Below, in pieces: positions 9,855-18,177 of a stretch of DNA of 33,190 nucleotides. The position numbers and the translations under genes were made by a program. Origin of the DNA: Mikrocytos mackini. Taxonomy: Eukaryota; Endomyxa; Ascetosporea; Mikrocytida; Mikrocytiidae. The notes beneath the pieces were generated by a model, which saw nothing but the letters and a program-made list of their open reading frames with translations, was not told the DNA's origin and did no database searches. The DNA lies in the NCBI GenBank assembly GCA_030180075.1, contig JASNJN010000048.1, positions 1 through 33,190 of the forward strand, written 5' to 3'. The first letter of the stretch is position 1. The number at the start of each line of letters is the position of its first letter.

Positions 9855-10955
9855 TTACTTATCCACTACGCTCCCTTCAGACCTTTGAACTTTCGTCATC
9901 TCTTCTTCGCGTATCATCATTACATCTTCCCCAACTTTGGTCCTCTCCAAGCAATAAACAAAGCGATTCCACTCCTCATTAGACAATTCTACAATTTCCT
10001 CCTTCATTATTTCTTTGAATACACAATCAGCAGGATAAGTTAAACTATCAGACAACTCAAAATATATTCTAGCACCTTCCTTCTTGAACACATTGAAACA
10101 AACATCAAAATACTCAACGTTATTCTCCAATGAATAGTTATACTTATTATTCCAATAGTATTCTAGACACCCAAACTTAGCCTTATTTAAAGCGTAATTA
10201 TTTTCACTTTCTGGAACCACGGCCTTTGTAAAATTAGGCCACGTCAAACACTTGTAGTTACACAAAGCATCAGTTTCTGTGTAATACTTCAAAAAGATTT
10301 TTAAAGGTTGAACGTATACTTTGAGAGTGTGGTTGTTTATGGTTAACATGATCTTCCATTTGTCCATCTCGATTACTTGGTCCCTTTTCAGTCCTTTAAC
10401 TTGGATTAAGCTAGGTGTTTGGATTAGGTCTTGATTACGTGACCAACTCATGTTGTTGAATTCGTGTGTTAGGTTGTTTAGGATGTGCTGTTTTAATATG
10501 CGATCTTGTAATGCTTTGTGGTCCTCGGAGTCAAGGTTGAGTTTTGTTATGGAAAGAGAAAGGGGTGTGTTATTGATTGAAAAGATATTGAAGGTTTTCG
10601 TTTGTAATTGAAGAGGTTGGTGGTCAATTGTGACTTTGTGTGGAGTTATTTCTAAGGTTGAGAGACATGTATTGCACAGAGGTAGGCTAGAACAAAGGAA
10701 ATCTAAAAACTCTTGAATTGTGTCCTGTGATTGGGTTAATATTAGAATCTCATCAAGCTCAAGACGGTTAACAAATGCTGGAGTGTTGTGTTTGTTCAAG
10801 AAAGACTTTATTGAGTGGTTAAACATTTGGGAAGGTAAAAAATTTAGACATTCCGATGTGGTTTTATTTTTGAATGCATCAAAATTATTTATCTTTATTC
10901 TATAAATAGGAGAGTATTGAAGTTTAAGATTGGTTCGAAATTTAATACTTTTCAT
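9855..10955 (-). CDS. hypothetical protein, 366 aa
   Basis: Not recognised. The protein is mixed alpha/beta in appearance, rich in Asn and Lys, with isolated Cys (CSSLPLCNTCLSTLEI near residues 88-103) that do not form a standard finger. The last 40 residues are acidic and Met/Glu-rich. There is no signal peptide, membrane segment or known catalytic motif. The ATG at 10955 is preceded by the A/T-rich sequence TATAATATTA. It shares strand and close spacing (38 nt) with the 520-residue gene downstream. A long, undamaged frame in A/T-rich DNA supports a real gene. Confidence 0.7.
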   Translation of the reverse strand: MKSIKFRTNLKLQYSPIYRIKINNFDAFKNKTTSECLNFLPSQMFNHSIKSFLNKHNTPAFVNRLELDEILILTQSQDTIQEFLDFLCSSLPLCNTCLSTLEITPHKVTIDHQPLQLQTKTFNIFSINNTPLSLSITKLNLDSEDHKALQDRILKQHILNNLTHEFNNMSWSRNQDLIQTPSLIQVKGLKRDQVIEMDKWKIMLTINNHTLKVYVQPLKIFLKYYTETDALCNYKCLTWPNFTKAVVPESENNYALNKAKFGCLEYYWNNKYNYSLENNVEYFDVCFNVFKKEGARIYFELSDSLTYPADCVFKEIMKEEIVELSNEEWNRFVYCLERTKVGEDVMMIREEEMTKVQRSEGSVVDK

Positions 10956-11089
10956 GGAAATATAATATTAGAATCAATTACAATTAGTTACTAAAGTTAT
11001 TTAACCTGAAACAATATAAAATATGTCGTTATAATATTATCAAATCGTTATATTTTGTGAATAATCAATAACCAAATAAATATATTACT

Positions 11090-11605
11090 TTATTCAACCA
11101 AGACCTCTGTTTCATCAATTTCAAACCAATTGTCACTTTCATCAATTCCACATATAATGCCATCTTTTTCAAACATAAAACTAGTTCTATCATGCATTTT
11201 ACAATCGTATTGCTTCACTTCTTTATCGATGGTATTATAAGAATAAAGTCGAAACACTTCTCGTTCATCCTCATATACTACTGTATAAATTTTGTTATTT
11301 TTAACCATTATAATATGACAATCACCTTTTGGTTTAATTTTATCGTCGGTAATGATCTCTTTCCCATTTATACCAAAAAATTGTAGATTTGCTTTCTCTT
11401 TAAATCCTATAAACCTATTTCCACATTTGTATAGTCTGTTATATTTAATATCATTTTGTTTACATCCTAAATATAATAGAGTGTTACTTTCTATTCTGTA
11501 GTATTCGAACCTAGAATCAACAGCTATTATGAAATGTACTTCGTCTATAAATAATGCATCTTTAAGGAATCCTCTGACTTCAATTTGTAGCTCGTTTGTC
11601 GTCAA
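11090..11605 (-). CDS. C-terminal segment of the CPSF_A-like gene
   Basis: No ATG begins this 171-codon frame; the first candidate start is TTG at 11605. The frame is open further upstream to overlap the end of the middle segment (..NIDIVVILFRSLHSYELTTN), so it is most likely the displaced C-terminus. Strand pattern and motifs (GNRFIGFKEKANLQFFGING, KIYTVVYEDEREVFRLYSYN) resemble the CPSF_A domain of DDB1-type proteins. The final residues are acidic. Confidence 0.55.
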   Translation of the reverse strand: MTTNELQIEVRGFLKDALFIDEVHFIIAVDSRFEYYRIESNTLLYLGCKQNDIKYNRLYKCGNRFIGFKEKANLQFFGINGKEIITDDKIKPKGDCHIIMVKNNKIYTVVYEDEREVFRLYSYNTIDKEVKQYDCKMHDRTSFMFEKDGIICGIDESDNWFEIDETEVLVE

Positions 11606-11655
11606 CTCGTAACTATGTAGAGACCTAAAAAGAATAACAACAATGTCTATATTCT

Positions 11656-12819
11656 TCAGGCGTGCTTTTTTGTTGCTTTCCTTCTACAATGACGTTCAAA
11701 TGTGTCTAGACATTTTGTTGTAAATCCAAGTGCAACAATGTGCGAATTATTTACTACTTCACATTTAATAAATATGTTATGTTTTGCCACTGTGTTCGAT
11801 TTTAGTTGGTATTCGAAGTCTTTTGTATTTTCGGTTAAAAAGTTTATCGTTTTTAATTGTTCTTGGTGATAAAATAAAGAGTTTAAATGAGTGCAGAAAT
11901 TAAAACAAAATATTTGTTCTTTCGAGTCGGAGTTGTTAAGTAACTTAACTCCTTTTGTGTAATCTATCAATTCACTTTCTTTGTCGGGGTTTCTGATTTC
12001 CCAAAACTTGAACACTGTTTTGTTTTGTTTCATTTGTATTGACAAGACATAAGATACGTCTTTAATATGTATTTGTACGCATTCTTCGGTCAGTTTATGT
12101 ATTAAGCATGTTATACTTTTATTGTCTTCTTTTTCAATGTAGTTATTCAGTAAGAAAGTTTCTATACGTACTAATGTATAATCTTTTATTACCTTTACAC
12201 ACATAAGATTATGTGTAATAATTATTCCTAAAATAACATTATCGCTTAATCTAATAATTTTAGACTTTATTATTGGAATGAAAATACCTGTTTCCTTTAT
12301 GTCGGTTTTTATTTTAGTAATGTCAACTATTTTGCTCGTAGTTTTTGCTGTACCTGTATAAATAACTGTATTGCTATCCATGAATAAAACTATATATGTA
12401 TCCTTTCGTTTATTGTATTCTAAGAACAAACATATTGGTTCCGAAAATCTAAATAGTTCTTTTATTCCGTCCATCCGAATTGCCCACCTTTGCTTTTTAA
12501 GAGTGTTAATATTGTTGATATTGTATGTGCTTATGTCAATAAAATCATCACAGTTTATCTTAAATAAAGCTTCTATTATTTTAATGTTGTCCTCTTCCTC
12601 TTTTCTAATAATAGCATCCAGTTTTAATTCCTTAAGTACAATTTTGTTAAACCGGTACGTGTCCTTTATTCTTTTGTGATGTGTTATACTGCTTTCTTCT
12701 TTGAAACTCATTAGACTATCCACATTTTCAAATCTTTCATTAATTTGATATAGAGATTCTTTTTGTATAACAAACGTTTTGTTTAATTCATCGATAAAAT
12801 TTCCTTGATTTACATCATA
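11656..12819 (-). CDS. middle segment of the CPSF_A-like gene
   Basis: The open frame runs directly from the codon after TAA 12822-12820 to TGA 11658-11656. The first ATG inside it is at 12711; the region before it (YDVNQGNFIDELNKTF...) is also coding-like, arguing against an independent start. The sequence is strand-rich, with Lys/Ile-rich blocks and a basic end (ERHCRRKATKKHA) that probably marks the point where the true frame has been lost at the adjacent A6 run. It has no recognisable motif of its own. Confidence 0.55.
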   Translation of the reverse strand, partial: YDVNQGNFIDELNKTFVIQKESLYQINERFENVDSLMSFKEESSITHHKRIKDTYRFNKIVLKELKLDAIIRKEEEDNIKIIEALFKINCDDFIDISTYNINNINTLKKQRWAIRMDGIKELFRFSEPICLFLEYNKRKDTYIVLFMDSNTVIYTGTAKTTSKIVDITKIKTDIKETGIFIPIIKSKIIRLSDNVILGIIITHNLMCVKVIKDYTLVRIETFLLNNYIEKEDNKSITCLIHKLTEECVQIHIKDVSYVLSIQMKQNKTVFKFWEIRNPDKESELIDYTKGVKLLNNSDSKEQIFCFNFCTHLNSLFYHQEQLKTINFLTENTKDFEYQLKSNTVAKHNIFIKCEVVNNSHIVALGFTTKCLDTFERHCRRKATKKHA

Positions 12820-14007
12820 TTATCTAAAAGCGTCGTTTATTCCTGTATATTTGATACTTTCTATGGTATTGGTTTCAGTGCTAGGCAATACATCTTTTAT
12901 TGAAATTTGAAATACATGGCTTTTAGAGCAACCTTCATTCGTTGCAAAAGAAATATGTGTATCGTTTCTGTATAACTCCATAACGATCAAAATCTTACAA
13001 TTTGTTAGTTTATCTCTCTTTATGCGTTTTACTTGATTAGTCTCGTTATTAATGTAAAACACGTATCCATTTGAGTTTATAGTTAATAATTCAAACTCAT
13101 TAATGTTTATGATAGCTCTAATATTTCCCAGGGAGTATACATTATCAGCTACTTTTTTCATATAAATTTTCCTTGATGAGTCTAAGATGTTCGGGGAATT
13201 GTTCTGACGTTTGTAATCAATTTTTGTTTTATAAATATTCTCATTAGTGTATAAAGTGAAACTGAATTTGCCATCATTATTCTGAGCTACATAATATACG
13301 TTATCTTCTGGAATTGAGACTTTTGAATGTGAATTATATGCTCGTGTTCCTTCGATATAGTTGCATATCTTTCTGGTTGAAGTGTTCAAAAAGTGGAAGT
13401 AATATTTGTAATGTGGTTCTTCTTCATAACACATGTCATTATTATTTTTGTCGTGTTTATTATCCGATATGTAACCAAACAAAATTACTATTTCTTTATC
13501 ATTTGTTTCGAAAATGTACTGAATGCTATCTATTGGGGCATTAATCTTTGTGAACGTAATTATATGTGTGTCCAATGTATATCCTATTTTGGTTAAAGGG
13601 GTAGAAGGCCCAAACAACAAAAGCTCATGTGAATTAAGTGTAAAGTAAGGACATATCAAAAGTCTATAAGGGAAAACAGAACTAGTGTGCACCTGGTTTA
13701 CTTTTTTGACTTCAACTAATTTGTCTTTAATTGTCAAGAAGAATAGCTTTAAACGAAAACCGGGGAATGTTCTTTGGATTATAATGCAAGGCAATGCGTT
13801 TATAGCTTCGTTGTACTGAAATATAAAGATGGCTTCGAAATGTTCGTCCCATACGCCATGTGCTAATAAAGGATAATTGTGTTCAAATTTACAAACTTCT
13901 ATTGAATTCGAAGAGAATGCAAATAAATTCAAAATTTCGCCTGTGTTTGTTCTGTTGATGTATGTTATATTATATTCGTCTCGACCGTAATGATAAGTAC
14001 ATGGCAT
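12820..14007 (-). CDS. N-terminal segment of the CPSF_A-like gene, 395 aa
   Basis: The frame starts at ATG 14007, after an A/T-rich leader with AATTTAAATTTTTAATTTCCC, and ends at TAA 12822-12820. The product is beta-strand-rich (for example LKLFFLTI, EIVILFGYI, KYYFHFLN, FELLTIN) without signal peptide or membrane helix, consistent with the first propeller of a CPSF_A/MMS1 protein. The codons after the stop remain open in the same frame into the next segment, so this stop looks like an interruption rather than a natural end. Confidence 0.6.
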   Translation of the reverse strand: MPCTYHYGRDEYNITYINRTNTGEILNLFAFSSNSIEVCKFEHNYPLLAHGVWDEHFEAIFIFQYNEAINALPCIIIQRTFPGFRLKLFFLTIKDKLVEVKKVNQVHTSSVFPYRLLICPYFTLNSHELLLFGPSTPLTKIGYTLDTHIITFTKINAPIDSIQYIFETNDKEIVILFGYISDNKHDKNNNDMCYEEEPHYKYYFHFLNTSTRKICNYIEGTRAYNSHSKVSIPEDNVYYVAQNNDGKFSFTLYTNENIYKTKIDYKRQNNSPNILDSSRKIYMKKVADNVYSLGNIRAIININEFELLTINSNGYVFYINNETNQVKRIKRDKLTNCKILIVMELYRNDTHISFATNEGCSKSHVFQISIKDVLPSTETNTIESIKYTGINDAFR

Positions 14008-14151
14008 GGGAATAAATGTCTCGGTTCCGGGAAATTAAAAATTTAAATTTTGAAAAGGGCAACCCAAATTGAGAGTGATATTTTAACAAAAAGAGTTTTT
14101 TGTAATAGATCCAAAACAATTAATAAATGCCATTTTGAACTTATTAAGTTC

Positions 14152-14185
14152 TGACGTACTTTTAAAATTTTAAAAGGTTGATGTA
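14152..14185 (-). repeat. 34-bp direct repeat, 3' copy (LTR part)
   Basis: Identical to 18144-18177. On the element's sense strand it ends in AAAAGTACGTCA, giving the CA expected at an LTR end. If the LTR starts with the TG of the integrase stop codon it would span 14224-14152, unusually short. The A/T-rich core (TTTTAAAATTTTAAAA) could also serve as the promoter. Confidence 0.65.
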
Positions 14186-14221
14186 ATAATAAGATATTTA
14201 GTTATTAAGTCCGGAGATACC

Positions 14222-15472
14222 TCATCCTGCCTCTTCTCTTGAGCCTCCTCTAAATAGTTTTAACTCTTTGATGTTTAACCATCGTAATTTATTTCCTAAA
14301 TCTATTTGGACTTGGTTTGGATTTCGGCTCAGTTTTTTAATCTCGAGCGGTCCCTCGAATAAGTTGTCCAGTTTTCTCCGTTGTCTGACTCTTACGAATA
14401 CCTTACTTCCTTCCCTGAAGTTTCGGTTTAAGATTCTGTTCGCGTTTGTTTCGTGATTTCTTTTAGTTCCAATATCGTTGATTCTGTCTTTAAGTTCTGT
14501 CATGTCAACAGTTATAGCTCGTTTTAACGTATCTATAGAAGATCGTTGTAAAAAGACTTCTTCTGGAGTTCTTTTTAGAGTTCTGTTAACTGTAGAATTG
14601 AGCGCTATTTTTATTAATGCTATTGTCTTGTCTAAAGGTGAATCCTTGTTCATTCTCATAAGTGCCCCAATGGTTTGATTAATACGTTCCGAGATGCTGT
14701 TTGAAGTCGGATTATAAGGGCTTGTCAAGTTGTGTTTGATCCCGTATTTTCTCAATAACTCTTTAAATTCTCTTGAAGTATATTGAACTCCGTTATCAGA
14801 AATTAAACTCTTGGGTGTTTTATATCGTTTTAGCCAATGATTTTCTATTTCCTTAACTATTGTTTGAGCATCTGACTCATATAATAGAATTACCTCACTG
14901 AAGCACGAAAGGATGTCCGTGATAGTTAGTATGTATCCTTTTCCTTGGTCTCCAAAGGTGTCTAACTCAAAGGGTCCAAATATATCAGTGGAGATTCTTT
15001 CTCCTATTTCCTGTGCTTTCAGAAACCCTTGTATTTCTCCATATTTAGGGTTGTTTATTTTGTTCTGATAACACGGAATACACTGATCTGTTATAGTCTT
15101 TGCCTCTTTGTTTAAATCTTTAATTAAATAATATTCTTTTAACGTGTTTCTGAGTTTGTTGTCACCTGGATGTCCCAGTGTATGGTGAGAATTGGTCAGA
15201 AATTTGTTTGTGAGCGATGGAGGTATGTATAATCTATCTTTATCATCGTATAGTAGTTCATACTCATTTATTTTTTTGGTTTGAAGACTAGTATCCGTCT
15301 TTTCTTCATTAGAATAAGTTTGTTCCAGTTCTTTAAAATCTATTAATTCCAAGTTTTCTATTCTACTATTTCGAGACAAATAGTCTGCGGCTCTGTTCGC
15401 AGTTCCCGATATGTGTGAGATAGAGTAATCGAATAAACTTAAGATTTGGTTCCATTTGCAAGTCCTCTGAGT
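14222..15472 (-). CDS. integrase region of retrotransposon 1
   Basis: Catalyses insertion of element cDNA. The frame is open from just after TAG 15475-15473; no ATG start exists because it is the 3' part of a broken polyprotein. It begins with the end of RNase H (AADYLSRNSR). An HHCC zinc-binding domain follows (HHTLGHPG...CIPC), then the DDE core: Asp in RISTDIFGPF, Asp in LISDNGVQYTS and Glu in NSISERIN. A C-terminal basic domain with FVRVRQRRKLDNLFEGPLEI matches the usual GPY/F-like end of Ty3/gypsy integrases. The catalytic residues are intact, but translation is blocked upstream. Confidence 0.85.
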   Translation of the reverse strand, partial: TQRTCKWNQILSLFDYSISHISGTANRAADYLSRNSRIENLELIDFKELEQTYSNEEKTDTSLQTKKINEYELLYDDKDRLYIPPSLTNKFLTNSHHTLGHPGDNKLRNTLKEYYLIKDLNKEAKTITDQCIPCYQNKINNPKYGEIQGFLKAQEIGERISTDIFGPFELDTFGDQGKGYILTITDILSCFSEVILLYESDAQTIVKEIENHWLKRYKTPKSLISDNGVQYTSREFKELLRKYGIKHNLTSPYNPTSNSISERINQTIGALMRMNKDSPLDKTIALIKIALNSTVNRTLKRTPEEVFLQRSSIDTLKRAITVDMTELKDRINDIGTKRNHETNANRILNRNFREGSKVFVRVRQRRKLDNLFEGPLEIKKLSRNPNQVQIDLGNKLRWLNIKELKLFRGGSREEAG

Positions 15473-15792
15473 CTATGCGGCCTTAAAGGTTAAGTTTTTA
15501 TTATCTGTTCTAATTATTACTTTGGAGAATCTGATTATAGGACGGAAATTTTCGAGGCTTTTGATGATTGCTAAGGCCTCTTTCTCCTGAACAGTCAGGT
15601 TCTCTTCGTTTTCCGATATCTTCTTACTGAATAAACGAACTAATTTGTTTTTTGTGTAAGTACGCCCGATATACCTTGATTACTGGCATCGGTGTAGAGT
15701 GTATAGGGTTCGTTGGAATTAGGTATGAGTAGGGCTTGGTTTCTCATAATTTCCTCTTTGACCCTTTTAATTACGTTTCTGTCTTCCTCGTT
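15473..15792 (-). pseudogene. broken RNase H segment of retrotransposon 1
   Basis: Between the two long frames the sense strand still encodes RNase H features: TLYTDASNQGISGVL, with the catalytic Asp, and a VQEKEALAIIKSLENF stretch with the catalytic Glu. They lie in two frames joined at a homopolymer (T6 on the plus strand, 15648-15653), and stop codons fall at both ends (15795-15793 and 15475-15473). The element therefore cannot make a full polyprotein. Confidence 0.8.
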
Positions 15793-18141
15793 CTATTTGA
15801 AGTGGTCATTCGTTTTCTTTAATTTTTGAGTTAAAGGAGTGATTAAGTTACTGCACTGGTATATAAATGGTCGAAAGAAGTTTATGTATCCAATTATCGA
15901 TCTTAATTGGCTTCTGTTTGATGGTTCTTTCTCCAGTTTGGGTGAGTTGAAATCAGAAAGGTCTGCCTTTTCTGTCCCATTAGAAATTACTCGTCCCAAG
16001 TACCTAATAGTTGTTTTAAAGAATTCTGACTTTCTGATGTTAACTTTTATGTTGTTGTCCTGGACGATTTTGTTCACTTTAAGGAGTAAACGATAATGAT
16101 CATCTAAAGATTCATTAGCAATCAAAAGATCGTCCAAATATATGAAAATGTCCGGTTCGTCTTTGAACAATTTTTCAATAGCACGTTGAAACGATTGAGG
16201 AGCAGTTGTGAGACCAAAAGGCATTCTTAGAAATTCGAATTGGCCTTGAGGTACTACAAAGCTCGTGTAGGGAATGGAGTTTTGTGCCATAGGTACTTGA
16301 TAATACCCTTGGGATAAATCTATTTTATAAAAGTATTTTCTATTAGATAGTTTACTAATTATACTTTCTACGTCTTTTAAAGGATAATGATCTGGAAGTG
16401 TGAATTTGTTAATTCGTGTATAGTCTATAACTAGTCTCATATCCGATGTTCCTTTCTTTTTGACTAGGAAGCCATTTGAACATATAGGTGATTCAGAAGG
16501 GCGGATAATTTGTTGTTTGAGTAGTTTTTGGATAATTGTTTCTAGTTGTGTGTTTTCATGTATTGAAAATCTGAATGGTTTGATTCTTTGGGTTGGCTGT
16601 TTGTGAAAGTCGCTATGGATCTTTATCGAGTGTTCTGTATTTGGAAATTCCCCAAGCGTTTGATTGTTAGATGAATCAGCGATTTCTTGGTAGATTTCCT
16701 TTGCTTTAATCTCGAGATTTATTGTACTTTCGTCTTTATCTGCATGTGGTGTCATTAGAAGGCTGTTTTGTTCTTCTATTTTATTTTCGTCGAAATCCCG
16801 TCTAGGTGTTGAACTCGTGTTAAGAGAGTTTATATTTGTTGTAGTTTTGGGACGATCGAGGAATGGAATTGCGAATCCTGGAAATTGTAACTTCTGGTTT
16901 CGGTAGTCTAAAGAGCATTGATGTGTTAAGAGGAAATCTTCTCCTAATATCAGTTGATCAGGTAGATTTTCATCAATGATCGCTTTTACCTTGAAGGATG
17001 TGTGAGGGTCTTCTTCGAAAGTCAGAGTTAGGAATACAAATTCTTTGTGTAACTTGACCTCACTGTTTCCGTATAGAGTTAGTTTAGGATCAGAGTGACA
17101 ATCCAAATTGTTATTAGCTATTAAGCTCTTATTAACAAGAGTGAATGAACTGCCGGAATCGACTAAACAAGGTACGTCCATAGAAACTTCTGCAATGTTG
17201 GCAAGAATTTGTGACTTGAGTTTTGAAGTGTAATCTTTTATACTCTTATGTTCCTTATCAATGTGGTTATTTCTGCCCTTCTTTTGGGCAAAACACTCAG
17301 AATCGCTATGAGTTTTTACTTTGTGAAAGTTACACCATTTCGAGTAACGAGAAGGCGTGTTGTTCCTTCGGTTGTGGGGATTGTTATTGTAACTGTGTGT
17401 TGGTGCTTTCCTGGCGTAAAATGCTCGATCGGGTCTTGCTCTAGGCACGTTATACGTATGATGAAGACTTTTAGAGATAAACAAAGAGTCATCGATCTTA
17501 ACTGCGAGTTCTTCTAAGTTTGTTGTTCGCATAATCGACGCAATCTTTTTGATATCCTCAGGAAGCGCTTTTACGAAGAACTCGAACAGTTCTCGTTCTC
17601 CAAGTTGGTCTGTACCTGATACTGTGATGTTGGCTAAGCGCTGTAGATTTCGTAACTCTTTAACGAAGTTCACTATCGTCGAGAAATCGTAGGTCTTCAA
17701 CATACTTATTTTCCTTTTGTAAAGAAAAAAATTCGTCGCAGGGAAGTAATATGTTCTAAGCATTGCGTATGCTTGTTCTAAGTTAAGTGAATCCGAAACT
17801 ATATTCTGTATATCAGGGTCCAAGGCGAGAGAAAGACAAGCTAATCCTTGTGCATCAGTCCATTTGTTAGCTGTAGTTATGGATTTGAACTGTTGGATGA
17901 AATTGGGGATGCCGTCTGGTGAAGTAGTTGTACGAAGCACGGGAAGTGTTATGCTTGGGCCTGTCACGAACTCGTTCTTGATATGGAAGGTGATTGTGGA
18001 GTCTATGCGCTGAGAGTCCAAACTTTCTTTCTTTGAGGCGGTAGGATTTGAGGAAGGATATCGATGTTGGTTTTGTCTTGATCTATCAGAAGAGAATGGA
18101 GGCGGTCTGCCATACCCTCTCTGGTCGTCGTATGAATTCAT
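15793..18141 (-). CDS. gag-protease-reverse transcriptase of retrotransposon 1, 782 aa
   Basis: Residues 1-260 are a gag-type capsid region. A zinc-knuckle-like motif WCNFHKVKTHSDSEC begins near residue 269. The retroviral-type aspartic protease active site is DSG at 328-330 (CLVDSGSSFTLVN). The reverse transcriptase follows, with RLVIDYTRIN, LRMPFGLTTAPQSFQRA and the catalytic YLDD at 668-671. Gag and pol share one frame. The ATG at 18141 lies two bases after the end of the 5' 34-bp repeat, leaving no room for an ordinary primer-binding site; this is odd. The frame ends at TAG 15795-15793, where a complete element would continue into RNase H. Confidence 0.9.
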   Translation of the reverse strand: MNSYDDQRGYGRPPPFSSDRSRQNQHRYPSSNPTASKKESLDSQRIDSTITFHIKNEFVTGPSITLPVLRTTTSPDGIPNFIQQFKSITTANKWTDAQGLACLSLALDPDIQNIVSDSLNLEQAYAMLRTYYFPATNFFLYKRKISMLKTYDFSTIVNFVKELRNLQRLANITVSGTDQLGERELFEFFVKALPEDIKKIASIMRTTNLEELAVKIDDSLFISKSLHHTYNVPRARPDRAFYARKAPTHSYNNNPHNRRNNTPSRYSKWCNFHKVKTHSDSECFAQKKGRNNHIDKEHKSIKDYTSKLKSQILANIAEVSMDVPCLVDSGSSFTLVNKSLIANNNLDCHSDPKLTLYGNSEVKLHKEFVFLTLTFEEDPHTSFKVKAIIDENLPDQLILGEDFLLTHQCSLDYRNQKLQFPGFAIPFLDRPKTTTNINSLNTSSTPRRDFDENKIEEQNSLLMTPHADKDESTINLEIKAKEIYQEIADSSNNQTLGEFPNTEHSIKIHSDFHKQPTQRIKPFRFSIHENTQLETIIQKLLKQQIIRPSESPICSNGFLVKKKGTSDMRLVIDYTRINKFTLPDHYPLKDVESIISKLSNRKYFYKIDLSQGYYQVPMAQNSIPYTSFVVPQGQFEFLRMPFGLTTAPQSFQRAIEKLFKDEPDIFIYLDDLLIANESLDDHYRLLLKVNKIVQDNNIKVNIRKSEFFKTTIRYLGRVISNGTEKADLSDFNSPKLEKEPSNRSQLRSIIGYINFFRPFIYQCSNLITPLTQKLKKTNDHFK

Positions 18142-18143
18142 AA

Positions 18144-18177
18144 TGACGTACTTTTAAAATTTTAAAAGGTTGATGTA
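18144..18177 (-). repeat. 34-bp direct repeat, 5' copy (truncated LTR)
   Basis: Identical to 14152-14185. It lies immediately upstream of the gag start, as the 3' end of a 5' LTR would. The palindromic structure begins at 18176, overlapping it by two bases (TA), so the rest of the LTR is missing. Confidence 0.65.

Larger units (their letters stand above)
11090..14007 (-). pseudogene. CPSF_A/MMS1-type beta-propeller protein gene (CPSF160/Rse1/DDB1-like), interrupted
   Basis: Three consecutive minus-strand frames read as one gene of about 970 codons. Segments 1 (12820-14007) and 2 (to 11656) are in the same frame, separated only by a single TAA at 12822-12820. Segment 3 (11090-11605 plus open sequence upstream) follows after a shift, most simply at the A6 run opposite 11666-11671. 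The whole is rich in short hydrophobic strands, as in beta-propellers. By eye, segment 3 aligns well with the CPSF_A region of DDB1: GNRFIGFKEKANLQFFGING corresponds to its 'NGKLLASINSTVRLYEW' stretch, followed by matching strand spacing. Segment 1 fits an MMS1_N-like start. Family members act in 3'-end cleavage (CPSF160), splicing (Rse1/SF3b3) or damage recognition (DDB1); I cannot choose. Alternatives are sequencing errors, one broken allele, or three separate unknown genes. Confidence 0.5.
14152..18177 (-). mobile_element. Ty3/gypsy LTR retrotransposon 1, decayed
   Basis: A minus-strand gag-protease-RT frame, a damaged RNase H region and an integrase frame lie in the canonical Ty3/gypsy order between two copies of a 34-bp direct repeat (14152-14185, 18144-18177). 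Breaks are a TAG at 15795-15793, a frameshift near the T6 run at 15648-15653 and a TAG at 15475-15473. The 5' repeat is cut off at 18176 by the palindromic structure, so only its last 34 bp remain. The integrase side may hold the complete repeat, possibly as short as about 73 bp if it begins at the TGA stop (14224). Ty3/gypsy elements are known from other microsporidia. Confidence 0.88.
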
